This document shows, in pieces, positions 16,568 through 25,094 of a stretch of DNA of 64,000 nucleotides. Position 1 is the stretch's first letter, and each line of letters starts with the position of its first letter. The translations under genes were made by a program, and so were the position numbers. The notes under the pieces are model-generated. The model saw only the letters and a list, made by a program, of their open reading frames with translations, did no database searches and was not told the DNA's origin. The DNA comes from Acinetobacter sp. 10FS3-1 (GTDB lineage Bacteria > Pseudomonadota > Gammaproteobacteria > Pseudomonadales > Moraxellaceae), in the NCBI RefSeq assembly GCF_013343215.1, contig NZ_CP039143.1:2232001-2296000 (forward strand), in the 5' to 3' direction.

Positions 16568-17587
16568 TCAGGCTTCTTTCTTTTCCGGATCAATACGACA
16601 TTGCAATAAGGCAGTTTCAAATCCCAGCCAGTCCCGATCCTGCTGATAAATAATTTCAACCCGATTATCAATGCCTTCTTCAGCCGACTGATAATTAAAC
16701 TGCTCCGGGTTGAAGTTAAAGCTTTTCCAGCCTTGCTGGGTATTAAAAATCCCTTTAATTCTGAGCCAGTCCTGCTGCTCACACAGCAGATCAAGCAATT
16801 CATAAAAATCGAACTGCCAGCGTTTTGGAAATTTCCAGCCGGCCACCTGATAGCCTTGGGCACGCTCGACATAATGATAAGGCAACTGCCGGATAACTAC
16901 AGGTGCCTCATCAGTTTGGGACAGCCGTGGGCGCAGCTTTAATAAAGGTTGCAGCTGGCGTGGGCTGCCCTGATAGTCCTGCTGGATTTCAGTGATGTCC
17001 AGCTGGCCTTGTTCCGCCATCAGCCAGCGCTGGGCATAAGGCTGATATTCGGCTTTTAAATGTTGCAGTGCCAGATGATCGGCCTTTGCCATCAAGTCTG
17101 GATGGGAAATCACGATAAGCTGTGCCGCTTTTAACTGATCGGCATACAGATATTGCTGGGTCCAGGCCTGATCATGCAAACGTGAGCCATCCACCACCGT
17201 AACCAGCACCTGCATCTTTAACTGACTGTGCCAGTACGGTTCTGTCAGTTGTTCTAACAGCTGTGCAGGATGACCTAAACCAGTCGGTTCAATAAACAGC
17301 CGGTCCGGTTTGGCTTCGGAAAGCAGACGCGATAAGGCGATCTGCATCGGTAACTGGCTGCTACAGCACAAACATCCACCGAGCAGCTCTTTGACGGCAT
17401 AGCCTTCATCCTGACTTAATAACTGCTGGTCTACCCCTATCTGACCAAATTCGTTCATCAGCACCGCCCAAACCTCCTGTTCAGGTTTCTGAGCCAGCAG
17501 CTGTTTTAACAGGGTGGTTTTACCGGCTCCTAAAAAGCCGGAAATAATATGCACAGGAATAGCAGGTGAAGCAGCAAGAACTTTCAA
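16568..17587 (-). CDS. CobW/COG0523-family GTP-dependent metal chaperone
   Basis: This 339-residue G3E GTPase has Walker A GFLGAGKTT at 17-25, switch region MNEFGQIGVD, and the metal-binding loop GGCLCC with Cys72, Cys74 and Cys75 (the CxCC signature). IEPTGLGHPAQLLEQL follows. A C-terminal CobW_C domain starts near residue 225 (VVIRQLPYHYVERAQGYQV) and contains RIKGIFNTQQGWKSFN. COG0523 proteins insert zinc, cobalt or other metals into client enzymes using GTP. The client and metal are not given by the neighbours. I found no convincing Zur-type palindrome in the 60 bases upstream. Confidence 0.88.
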   Translation of the reverse strand: MKVLAASPAIPVHIISGFLGAGKTTLLKQLLAQKPEQEVWAVLMNEFGQIGVDQQLLSQDEGYAVKELLGGCLCCSSQLPMQIALSRLLSEAKPDRLFIEPTGLGHPAQLLEQLTEPYWHSQLKMQVLVTVVDGSRLHDQAWTQQYLYADQLKAAQLIVISHPDLMAKADHLALQHLKAEYQPYAQRWLMAEQGQLDITEIQQDYQGSPRQLQPLLKLRPRLSQTDEAPVVIRQLPYHYVERAQGYQVAGWKFPKRWQFDFYELLDLLCEQQDWLRIKGIFNTQQGWKSFNFNPEQFNYQSAEEGIDNRVEIIYQQDRDWLGFETALLQCRIDPEKKEA

Positions 17588-17976
17588 AATCGACTCACAA
17601 CAAATGAGATAGAAAACAGCAAACGCTGACCATTATAAAAGATGAATCTACTAAAAGGCTGATGGACAAGCACAGGAATTCAAATATGGCTCCGTTTTTT
17701 GCTTACAGAGCTTTTTTTGCTGCTTTTTATCCATCCGAATCACCCAATAACAAGTAACTCTGAAATATCTACACACATTTTTTGCTAAGCTTCTCCTATA
17801 CAATTAACAAAAAACAAACAACTTTCTTGGATTTGTAAATGTTCAGTTCGTTCTGGTGTGCGGCTTTTGTTAATTCATTTGCCCGGCCTATTTTCGCTGC
17901 TTAGGATGAATTCCTGTCAGGCCGGTGTGATGATCACGCTGACATGTTAAAAATGAAATAATCAAGGATACTCAAC
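17588..17976. other. Divergent spacer, no firm gene
   Basis: This stretch of 390 bases lies between the CobW gene and the Ala-rich protein gene. A 21-codon ORF at 17839-17904 (MFSSFWCAAF...) has no supporting evidence. The inverted motif GTGATGATCAC near 17927 may be part of an operator for the downstream gene, but this is weak. Otherwise nothing is recognised. Confidence 0.5.
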
Positions 17977-18189
17977 ATGAAATATGCACAACTTTTACTT
18001 GCAACCACTTTAACTGCAGCAGCAGCCACCAGCTTTGCAGCAACAGAAAAAGCAGCTGAACACACGACTGAAGAACAAAAAGTAATCGTCAGTACGCAGG
18101 AAATGCCGACTTCTGGTGCAACTACAGAACAGCCGGCTTCTGAAGCTGCTGCAGAAGGTCAATCTTCAGCAACGCCTGCTGCTCGTTAA
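17977..18189 (+). CDS. Small Ala/Thr-rich secreted protein
   Basis: The product is 70 residues long. Residues 1-21 are a Sec signal peptide (MKYAQLLLATTLTAAAATSFA, given here as 21 residues with cleavage expected after SFA). The mature part of about 49 residues is rich in Ala, Thr, Glu and Ser, low in hydrophobics and probably unstructured, with no cysteines. AAGGA precedes the ATG at proper spacing. The function is unknown. Small disordered periplasmic proteins of this kind are seen in Acinetobacter, sometimes stress-induced, but nothing in the sequence proves that here. It is immediately followed by two RNA hairpins, the second being a terminator. Confidence 0.8.
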   Translation: MKYAQLLLATTLTAAAATSFAATEKAAEHTTEEQKVIVSTQEMPTSGATTEQPASEAAAEGQSSATPAAR

Positions 18190-18217
18190 GCTGATCTAAA
18201 CCCTCGGAATGAGAAGC

Positions 18218-18311
18218 ATAGCCAGCACAGTAGAACTCCAGTAGGCCTCGGTCTATACGGCTGGTTATGAAAGAATGCTGAACCACGCGAGAGCGGGTTT
18301 GGCATTTTTCT
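18218..18311 (+). ncRNA. Structured 3' region: long hairpin plus terminator, possible sRNA
   Basis: CATAGCCAGC at 18218-18227 pairs with GCTGGTTATG at 18260-18269 (10 bp with one G-U), enclosing a 32-base loop with further local pairing. Right after it, AATGCTGAACC 18274-18284 pairs with GGTTTGGCATT (about 18296-18306), followed by a T-rich tract, forming an intrinsic terminator. The pair of hairpins behind the Ala-rich gene resembles the 3'-UTR-derived small RNAs released from bacterial mRNAs, but it may simply be a stabilising 3' end. Confidence 0.5.
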
Positions 18312-18533
18312 TATAGGTTAAAGCTCATCTACCATAGTCATAATTGATCATAAAATTGCTAGGGGCTATTAAAGAACAATAAATTAATCATTTAAAATCA
18401 ATAAATTATTCCGGACTGTCTAACCCTTTATTTATTCATTTAATACACATTACCTACTATGGCCTAGCTTGTCTGAATACCCGATTTATCCCTTAATGAC
18501 CCATATTGATTGTGGATTGAATGGATATTCGCT

Positions 18534-20141
18534 ATGGGTAAAACAAATTATACAACTGAAGTCGCGATTTTAGGTGCAGGCCCAGTAGGCTTGACACTTG
18601 CCAATTACCTGAGCAAACAAGGCATACAAGTGACGGTGGTCGAACAGTTGGATAGTTTGATTGATTATCCCCGTGCCATTGGGATTGATGATGAGTCGCT
18701 GCGTACGATTCAGTCTTTAGGTCTGGTCGATCAGGTGCTTCCACATACCACACCCAACCATGCGATGCGTTTTTTAACACCTAAAGGTCGCTGTTTTGCC
18801 GATATTCAGCCCTTAACCCGTGAGTTTGGTTTCTCACGCCGTAATGCCTTTATTCAGCCTCAAGTCGACCGTGTTCTGTTAGAGGGCTTAAAACAATATA
18901 AAAACACTGAAGTGCTTTTCTCACGTCATTTGACTGACTTTAGCCAGAATGCCGACGGTGTAACACTAAATGTCCAAACCAAAGAAGGCGGTACAGAAAC
19001 CATTCAGGCGCAATACCTGATTGCCTGTGACGGCGGTAATTCTTATGTACGCCGTACTCTGGGCGTGGCATTTGATGGTGAGACTGCACCCAACCAATGG
19101 ATTGTAATTGATATTGAAAATGATCCGCTAGCGACCCCCCACATCTATTTATGCTGTGACCCGGTGCGTCCTTATGTGTCTGCTGCCTTGCCACACGGTA
19201 TTCGCCGTTTTGAATTTATGGTCATGCCCGGTGAGACCCAAGAAGAACTTAGCCAGCCTGAAAATATTGCCAAACTGTTATCTAAGGTTTTACCAACCAC
19301 TGATGGTATCGAAGTGATCCGTCAGCGTGTCTACACCCACAATGCGCGTATTGCCGATAAGTTCCGTGTAGACCGTATTTTGCTGGCAGGTGATGCTGCC
19401 CACATTATGCCGGTATGGCAAGGTCAGGGCTATAACAGCGGTATGCGTGATGCCTTTAACCTGGCCTGGAAAATGGCGCTAGTCATTCAGGGCAAAGCAG
19501 GTCCGGCACTGCTTGACTCTTACCAGATTGAACGTAAAGACCATGCAAAGGCCATGATTGATCTGTCGGTGATGGCGGGTCACGTACTGGCACCACCCAA
19601 AAAATGGCAAGGTTTTGTACGTGACGGGATTGCCTATGCACTGAACTATATCAAGCCCATCAAGCAATACTTGCTAGAAATGCGCTTCAAGCCAATGCCT
19701 AAATATCATGACGGCGCGCTGATTCCACACAACAGTAAAAACTCACCGGTAGGTAAAATGTTCATTCAGCCGCAGGTGCGTGTGGGATCAGGTGAAACCG
19801 TTCTGCTGGATGAAGTGATCGGAAATGATTTTGCCATCATCGCTTGGGGTGTAGATCCGAAATGGGGACTTTCAGCAGAAAATCTGCAAAAGTGGCAAAA
19901 GCTGGGCGTAAAATTTATTCAGGTGCTGCCTGCCATACAAATGGATAATCCGCAGCGTCAGCACTATAAACATGTAATCACCATTGGTGATATGGGTACA
20001 GATATTCGTGCTTGGTTCGGTCAGACGTCTGAATCTGTGGTGATCTTGCGTCCAGACCGTTTTGTGGCGGCACTTGCTATCCCACAAACCCTAAACCGCA
20101 TCAGTCAGCAATTGTTCAGCAAGCTTTCGATTCAAGTTTAA
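18534..20141 (+). CDS. FAD-dependent hydroxylase of the MhpA type
   Basis: The 535-residue product from ATG 18534 is an aromatic-ring flavoprotein monooxygenase. An in-frame TTG at 18510 would add 8 residues. The Rossmann motif GAGPVG is at 14-19 with downstream Glu (VVEQL). A DG motif ([14 protein letters not shown]) sits mid-protein, and the FAD ribityl motif [20 protein letters not shown] lies near residues 282-300. The closest known relatives by pattern are bifunctional 3-(3-hydroxyphenyl)propionate/3-hydroxycinnamate hydroxylases. These use NAD(P)H and O2 to add a second hydroxyl before ring cleavage. No mhpBCDE-like genes lie nearby, so the substrate assignment is only by family. A terminator follows. 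Confidence 0.82.
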   Translation: MGKTNYTTEVAILGAGPVGLTLANYLSKQGIQVTVVEQLDSLIDYPRAIGIDDESLRTIQSLGLVDQVLPHTTPNHAMRFLTPKGRCFADIQPLTREFGFSRRNAFIQPQVDRVLLEGLKQYKNTEVLFSRHLTDFSQNADGVTLNVQTKEGGTETIQAQYLIACDGGNSYVRRTLGVAFDGETAPNQWIVIDIENDPLATPHIYLCCDPVRPYVSAALPHGIRRFEFMVMPGETQEELSQPENIAKLLSKVLPTTDGIEVIRQRVYTHNARIADKFRVDRILLAGDAAHIMPVWQGQGYNSGMRDAFNLAWKMALVIQGKAGPALLDSYQIERKDHAKAMIDLSVMAGHVLAPPKKWQGFVRDGIAYALNYIKPIKQYLLEMRFKPMPKYHDGALIPHNSKNSPVGKMFIQPQVRVGSGETVLLDEVIGNDFAIIAWGVDPKWGLSAENLQKWQKLGVKFIQVLPAIQMDNPQRQHYKHVITIGDMGTDIRAWFGQTSESVVILRPDRFVAALAIPQTLNRISQQLFSKLSIQV

Positions 20142-20163
20142 GTTCCTCGAGTAGAACTCACAG

Positions 20164-20189
20164 AAGACCATGCCTTGGCGTGGTCTTTT
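20164..20189 (+). terminator. Intrinsic terminator after the MhpA-like gene
   Basis: The stem is GACCATGCC 20166-20174 with GGCGTGGTC 20177-20185, a short loop, and TTTT after it. Confidence 0.8.
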
Positions 20190-20478
20190 CATATCATAAC
20201 TCTCAGTTTTCAATAGCCTTTTAAGACTCTCTCAATAGGGAATTACACAAACTGCTGCCCCGCCTTAAATCACCCGTACTCATCTTTGAAAGCAAGCTGA
20301 TTAGAAATAGCATTTTCAATATAAGCCATGTCCAGCCTTATATTGCTTGATGTCTATCTGAACGTTTTAATTTCTCTTCAATAGCGCGGAGACTTTCAAT
20401 ATCTATTTAAATACTTGAATAGAAAGATGGTTTTTTAATTCTTAGATTGGCACCTGAAGTACAACAGAGATTAAATTA
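20190..20478. other. Spacer, nothing recognised
   Basis: About 290 AT-rich bases between the hydroxylase terminator and the IS30 remnant. Neither strand gives a recognisable protein, and no transposon end repeats were found. Confidence 0.5.
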
Positions 20479-20920
20479 TTGGAAGCAAGAAATGGTTGTT
20501 TTGCCAAGCAGGTCCATAAATTAGCGCGAAGAGCTCATGTTTCCAGTCCTAAAAAAATCCATGATAAAAGGCAGGCCCAGGTGATTTCTCGTCTTAAGCT
20601 TCAAAGCAGTCCTGAACAAATTGCTTCATCTAACAGGATAAAAATAAGGGCGGTACACTCTTTCCCCTCCTAGGTTTGGGAAATCAGAGAAACAGAAAAT
20701 ACGGCTCTTCTGAAAAACACGTGGCCAGCTGTGCAAGAATGAAAATACCAAAGGTTTAATCCGGCCATATATTCAAAGAGGCAGTGATTTAAAGATCTAG
20801 ATGGATGACTATCTCTTAGAAATCACTCAAGGCTTGAATCATCACCCAAGAAAAAGACCCGGCTTTAAAAGTCCGAGTCAGGTATGGCAGCAACACGATA
20901 TTGCATTTTCAAGGCTAATC
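20479..20920 (+). pseudogene. Remnant of an IS30-family transposase
   Basis: Two separated pieces of an IS30-type transposase are visible. The first, from 20479, reads KQVHKLARRAHVSSPKKI and then VISRLKLQSSPEQIAS, matching the region before the DDE core (usual form: W-SPEQIA). The second, around 20733-20900, reads NENTKGLIRPYIQRGSDL, corresponding to the conserved ENTNGLIRxYxPKGTD segment that holds the catalytic Glu. It continues with GLNHHPRKRPGFKSPSQVW, the typical C-terminus. Most of the catalytic core between them is lost, and stops and frameshifts interrupt the rest. No terminal inverted repeats or target duplications could be placed, so the insertion is old. Confidence 0.8.
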
Positions 20921-20951
20921 TGCAATTTATGAAAGAGATCTGATTGAGAAA

Positions 20952-21845
20952 TTAAAACAGATTCATATAAAACTGTTCATTCAGGATCTTTAGGATCAGT
21001 TCAATCAATTCATTTCTCTGGCCTTTACGGTAACTGGCATACAGGTCAATCATCGGTAAAGGTTCAATGGTATTTTTAACCACAATCTTGTCACCCAGTA
21101 GAGGAATCACATAAGCAGGCACCAGGCTCCAGCCCACTCCCATCCCCACCAGATTAACATTGAGCAAAATATTGGTGGATTGCTGGACCACATTCACATT
21201 AATTTTGGACTGTTGTAAAAAGTCGGTCACGATCTTGTACAGCTGGGGGGAAGCCCCCTCATCACTGATAATAAAATCCTGTTGGTTCAGACTTTTGATA
21301 CTGACATGACGCTGTTCAGCTATCGGGGAACTTTTGGGCACAATCAGCGCCAAAGGCTCACTAAAGATCTGCACATGTTCCAGCTCTTCGGCATTCTCGA
21401 TATAACGGGTAAAAGCAATATCAATTTCCCCTTTCTTTAAGGCCCTGAACTGCTGCGCATCTGTCAGACTATGAAAATTGATTTTCACTTCCGGAAAATG
21501 TGCCCGGATGGTTGGCATGATATAAGGGAAAACTTTCATTTCCGCCACAGGTACAAAGCCGATATTGAGCTGGTCCTTATTGGCATGGGCGATTTGTCTG
21601 GCCACTTGTATGGCACGCTCGGCATGTTCCAGACTCAATAGCGCCTCTTTTAAAAAGGCCTGTCCGGCTTCGGTCAACTCCACTTTACGGTTATTGCGTT
21701 TGAGTAACTGTACCTCGACTTCGCGTTCCAGGTCCTTAATCTGCTGGCTCAAGGAGGGTTGTACGGTATTTAATTTTTCAGCGGCGCGGGTAAAGTTCAG
21801 TTCATTCGCCACTGTCACAAAATAGCGTAAATGTCTTAATTCCAT
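20952..21845 (-). CDS. LysR-family transcriptional regulator
   Basis: This 297-residue regulator has an N-terminal winged helix (MELRHLRYFVTVANELNFTR, recognition region LNTVQPSLSQQIKDLE). A linker helix and a LysR substrate-binding domain follow from about residue 90 (LNIGFVPVAEMKVFPYIM), placing it near the HcaR/BenM-CatM-type subfamily. The effector is unknown. It is the last gene of a three-gene minus-strand unit, 15 bp after the MFS gene, so it shares a transcript with a transporter and a TetR regulator. The usual LysR arrangement, divergent from its target, is absent; the adjacent IS30 remnant may have removed a former partner. Confidence 0.9.
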   Translation of the reverse strand: MELRHLRYFVTVANELNFTRAAEKLNTVQPSLSQQIKDLEREVEVQLLKRNNRKVELTEAGQAFLKEALLSLEHAERAIQVARQIAHANKDQLNIGFVPVAEMKVFPYIMPTIRAHFPEVKINFHSLTDAQQFRALKKGEIDIAFTRYIENAEELEHVQIFSEPLALIVPKSSPIAEQRHVSIKSLNQQDFIISDEGASPQLYKIVTDFLQQSKINVNVVQQSTNILLNVNLVGMGVGWSLVPAYVIPLLGDKIVVKNTIEPLPMIDLYASYRKGQRNELIELILKILNEQFYMNLF

Positions 21846-21860
21846 CTGCTGGTTCCTCTC

Positions 21861-23051
21861 TTAGCTGCCCACAATTGCATGGTGTTTTTTGGCCACATAT
21901 TGACGATAAACCCATAGGGTCAACATGATTAAGACTGCACAGAAGATATAGGTCTGTTCAAAGCCCCATTGTGCAATCAGCAGCCCCATCACGATCGAAC
22001 CCACAGCCAGACCGAGATCAAACAGGGTAAAGAAAGTCGAAATCGCATGGCCCATGCGCTGTTTTTCAACCGACTGAATTGCCAGAGTTTGCAAGCATGG
22101 AAATAAGGACCCATAGCCGATGCCGATAAAGATTGCTGACAGCCATAATATCCACTGATTAGAAACCAGACTGACGACGAGCAGACCAATTGCGAAAAAA
22201 ACAAACGAAGGGTAAATCACTGCACTTGGACCTTTGCGGTCATAAATTTTGCCCACCCAGGGACGCACCAGCAGCATCGATACAGCAAACACAATAAAAA
22301 ATATTCCGGCATAAGCCAAGAGCTGCTTAGACTCACTATAAGGCGTAATAAAGCTGGTGATACTGGAATAGGAAAATGCCGTAAGCAGCGCCACAAAGCT
22401 GACTGCCAGCACCCTTAACTCCAGAACATCATGCAGACTAAACCTGGATTTTTCCGCCTTTCGCGGTGTGGCTGGAGGAAGTTCCGTGATATTCAGCATC
22501 CAGCAGAAAATCAGCCCGACGGAAATAATCACCGCCAGCAAGCCAAAGAGCACCTGAAAGCTGGTCACTTGTATGATACTCAGCGCCAGAAGCGGCCCAA
22601 AGACCACTCCCAGATTGGTGGACATCACAAAATAGCCCATCCCCTCACCTTTACAGTGCTCCGGTATAAATTCATTGGCTATCGGTACCGTCACGGTGGT
22701 CAGAATACTGAACCAGATTCCATGAAAAAACCGGACTGCCAGCAAGGAGCTCATACTGTCGACCAGCAGATAACTAAAGGCAAACAGGGCAAAGATCACT
22801 CCGGCAGCACGTAGAGAGACTTTTTTGCCCAGCTTTTCAATGATCAGCCCGGAAAACGGCCGGATCGCAATAGAAGATGCCAAAAACAGGGTTAAGGCCA
22901 AACCCGCCTCCTTGACCGTTCCGCCCAGATCTTTCATGATATAAATCGGCAAGATGGTCAATAAAGCAAAGTAATAAACAAACAGAAAAAAATTATTCAA
23001 CAAGCAAAGAATGAATGAGCGATTCCATAACCGCTCAGGAGCAACTGACAT
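21861..23051 (-). CDS. MFS transporter, probable drug or metabolite exporter
   Basis: The 396-residue protein, starting MSVAPERLWNRSFILCLL, has 12 predicted helices. The loop 2-3 motif is diverged (FSGLIIEKLGKKVSLRA), and a second copy between helices 8 and 9 reads RPWVGKIYDRKGPSAVI. This resembles the YhhS/YfcJ and arabinose-efflux-like branch. An in-frame GTG at 23060 would add three residues. It follows the TetR gene by 26 bp and precedes the LysR gene by 15 bp. By analogy with TetR-transporter pairs it should be derepressed by the compound it exports; the compound is unknown. Confidence 0.87.
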   Translation of the reverse strand: MSVAPERLWNRSFILCLLNNFFLFVYYFALLTILPIYIMKDLGGTVKEAGLALTLFLASSIAIRPFSGLIIEKLGKKVSLRAAGVIFALFAFSYLLVDSMSSLLAVRFFHGIWFSILTTVTVPIANEFIPEHCKGEGMGYFVMSTNLGVVFGPLLALSIIQVTSFQVLFGLLAVIISVGLIFCWMLNITELPPATPRKAEKSRFSLHDVLELRVLAVSFVALLTAFSYSSITSFITPYSESKQLLAYAGIFFIVFAVSMLLVRPWVGKIYDRKGPSAVIYPSFVFFAIGLLVVSLVSNQWILWLSAIFIGIGYGSLFPCLQTLAIQSVEKQRMGHAISTFFTLFDLGLAVGSIVMGLLIAQWGFEQTYIFCAVLIMLTLWVYRQYVAKKHHAIVGS

Positions 23052-23077
23052 AACACCCACTATTAAAAGTCACACGC

Positions 23078-23635
23078 TCAAACAGAAACCAGCACTGGAG
23101 CTAATACAAGGTCGACCAGCTTCTGAATATAGACTTCATCCGGCAGCCGGTTAAAAAAGATAATCTGATAATGAATCGGGCCATACAGGCTATCCAGCAT
23201 CAGATCAAAAGGATAATCTGCCCGGATCTCACCGCGCTGAATGGCCTGTTGCAGTAATTCATGGGTCTGCTGGCGACGCGGCAATAAATACTGCTGAAAA
23301 AACTCACTCGTCAATTCCCGATGATCCGCAATCACCACCAGCAAGGCTCGCCCCACTGGATGATTTAAAGCCTGGGCAAGCAGGCTTAATTGCTGGATCA
23401 AATTGGTTCTCAAGCTTTCTTCTGCATTCAGTTCAAATACCGAAGCGGTATGCTGCTTGAAGGTATCCAGCACCAGTTCCGATTTATGTTTCCACCAGCG
23501 ATAAATGGTTGATTTTCCTACGCCTGCCCGGGCAGCAATATCTTCAACGGTCAGCTGCGAATAGTCACCTTCAGTCAAAGCCTGCTTGACTGCCTGTAAA
23601 ATCTCGTCCTGACGGCGTGAGGATTTTTCTTCCAC
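23078..23635 (-). CDS. TetR/AcrR-family repressor
   Basis: The 185-residue protein has the TetR helix-turn-helix near its N-terminus: LTVEDIAARAGVGKSTIYRW, then WKHKSELVLDTF. The C-terminal part, with QQYLLPRRQQTHELLQQAI and GEIRADYPFDLMLDSLYGPI, corresponds to the ligand/dimer domain of the TetR_C_11-like group. There is no ATG: GTG 23650 lacks a ribosome site and touches the operator, while GTG 23635 has GGAG about nine bases upstream and is preferred. It heads the TetR-MFS-LysR unit and is expected to repress it through the palindrome just upstream. Confidence 0.88.
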   Translation of the reverse strand: MEEKSSRRQDEILQAVKQALTEGDYSQLTVEDIAARAGVGKSTIYRWWKHKSELVLDTFKQHTASVFELNAEESLRTNLIQQLSLLAQALNHPVGRALLVVIADHRELTSEFFQQYLLPRRQQTHELLQQAIQRGEIRADYPFDLMLDSLYGPIHYQIIFFNRLPDEVYIQKLVDLVLAPVLVSV

Positions 23636-23654
23636 CTTTAAAAGCTCCACAATC

Positions 23655-23674
23655 GAAACGATACGTATCGTTTC
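23655..23674. promoter_or_regulatory. Perfect 20-bp palindromic operator, probable TetR site
   Basis: GAAACGATAC at 23655-23664 is followed directly by its exact reverse complement GTATCGTTTC. The site lies 20 bases upstream of the preferred TetR start, where a repressor would block the promoter or its early transcript. Size and symmetry fit TetR-family operators. Confidence 0.85.
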
Positions 23675-23724
23675 ATATTAAGATAAAAATAAAGGCCCGA
23701 CTAGAGCCTGTATTTGGTTTTCAT

Positions 23725-23757
23725 CAAAAAAAGACCTTTCAAAAAGCCTTTTTTATG
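23725..23757 (-). terminator. Terminator of the thioesterase gene
   Basis: On the minus strand, AAGGCTTT pairs with AAAGGTCTT across a TTG loop with one bulge. A-runs and T-runs flank both sides. It separates the thioesterase from the TetR unit. Confidence 0.5.
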
Positions 23758-23770
23758 ACAATTTCACTAT

Positions 23771-24292
23771 TTAACTATGGGCAGTTTTTTTATAAATGCT
23801 GCAGGATGGATGATGATTTTCCTGCAAGCGGGCCACTTTACGTTGCTCTGCAGCTTCAAAACGGCAGCGTTTCCAGTCATTATCGAGTTTCAGCGGTGGA
23901 ATCTGTTTTGGCTTACCATTTTCATCGACTGCAACCATGGTGAAATAACAGCTATTGGTATGACGTACAGTACGTTTTTGAATATTCTGTGCTTCTACAC
24001 GAATACCAATTTCCATAGAAGTACGACCAACATGATTCACACTAGCCAGGAAAGTCACCAATTCACCGACATGAATCGGCTCTTTAAAATTCACCTTGTC
24101 TACAGATAGGGTCACGACATAACTGCCCGAATAGCGGCTGGCACAAGCATAAGCCACTTGGTCCAGTAGTTTCAGAATGGTGCCCCCATGAACATTTCCT
24201 GAAAAATTCGCCATATCTGGTGTCATCAGAACGGACATCGTTAACTCAGACTGGTCATCCGATACTGGGGCAATTTGATCTAAAAGGGTCAT
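23771..24292 (-). CDS. Acyl-CoA thioesterase, hotdog fold (YciA/BACH-like)
   Basis: The 173-residue cytosolic enzyme hydrolyses acyl-CoA thioesters. The hotdog domain spans about residues 12-130: MSVLMTPDMANFSGNVHGG, with the active-site Asn/Gly region and hotdog helix GGTILKLLDQVAYACASR, then VTLSVDKVNFKEPIHVGEL and HVGRTSMEIGIRVEAQN. The Asp in LLDQVAYA is the usual catalytic acid. The C-terminal 30 residues (RKVARLQENHHPS...) form a basic tail beyond the domain. It is a single gene with its own terminator. Likely roles are CoA recycling and membrane lipid adjustment. Confidence 0.9.
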   Translation of the reverse strand: MTLLDQIAPVSDDQSELTMSVLMTPDMANFSGNVHGGTILKLLDQVAYACASRYSGSYVVTLSVDKVNFKEPIHVGELVTFLASVNHVGRTSMEIGIRVEAQNIQKRTVRHTNSCYFTMVAVDENGKPKQIPPLKLDNDWKRCRFEAAEQRKVARLQENHHPSCSIYKKTAHS

Positions 24293-24577
24293 CGTTTTTT
24301 CTGAACTCTTTGAATGACAATGATATAGGTCATTATTATATCAATTTTAACATAAATAAAATGTTCAATTCGGCAAATAAAACATCACAATTATTTATAC
24401 AGAAAATTACTTTATATAGAAAAAAGTATATTTAATTATTTCTATCGCATTTTCAGCATGCAGAAAATAAGCTTAAATTAAATAAGAGTTTATTTAAGGC
24501 AAATAAACGATCTATATTTTAATATGCACATTATCAGCAAATACTCGACTTTAATCAGCAGCACTTTAATGCTTAAG
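24293..24577. other. Very AT-rich spacer
   Basis: About 285 bases of highly AT-rich sequence with no coding frame or defined hairpin. It contains the promoter region of the thioesterase. Confidence 0.55.
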
Positions 24578-24760
24578 CTATTTTTCTTCCTCGACCCGTT
24601 TGAGCATTTCTCGAGCAACCTTTTCATAATTGAGTATTTGCTGCCCATCAAGTGTGGTTTCAATATCAACCGAACCATCTGCATGCACAGCAGTTACGGT
24701 GAAAATATAAGATTCGAATTGTGCCAGTTTAACGTGTTGTCCAATTTCAATATGATTCAT
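24578..24760 (-). CDS. Small hypothetical protein, 60 residues
   Basis: The product from ATG 24760 begins MNHIEIGQHVKLAQFESYIF and ends EKVAREMLKRVEEEK. Strand-rich first half (VTAVHADGSVDIETTL) and a charged C-terminal helix suggest a small beta-barrel-plus-helix fold, such as an SH3-like or KOW-like module. No family is recognised. A longer form from 24805 would add 15 residues including two more Met codons; it has a poorer ribosome site. The gene is isolated in AT-rich surroundings. Confidence 0.65.
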   Translation of the reverse strand: MNHIEIGQHVKLAQFESYIFTVTAVHADGSVDIETTLDGQQILNYEKVAREMLKRVEEEK

Positions 24761-25094
24761 GAAGCTCTCAAATTTTTTAGTATTCATTAAAATACATTCT
24801 GGCATGCAGATTATGTTTTTGAAATATTTGCTTAACTTAAGTCTATAAACAAATATGTTAAAAGTTCAAATTAGCATCACTAGAGTTTTATAAAAAAATT
24901 ATATTTTTATAATTCAATCTCTTGTATTTAATTATATTCTATATTTTGTGAATATATAAGCAATAAATAGCTGGGGGAGATAATCAGATCATAGACAAAA
25001 ACGATAGCCCTGCTCAGTATCTGGAGGAGATCGAGTTCCAACAGCTTTCATCCCATATTCCAAAAGAGGAAAAATCGGCTGATTTTCCAAAACG
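24761..25094. other. AT-rich spacer with a start-less open frame
   Basis: The left part is AT-rich and featureless. From about 24970 to 25147 a plus-strand frame is open and reads like protein (SPAQYLEEIEFQQLSSHIPK), but it has no start codon and overlaps the 3' end of the patatin gene on the other strand. It may be a gene fragment. Confidence 0.4.

Noticed and set aside
17839..17904. 21-codon ORF upstream of the Ala-rich protein gene
   Set aside because: No good ribosome site, no coupling to the next gene and no conserved feature; chance ORFs of this size are common.
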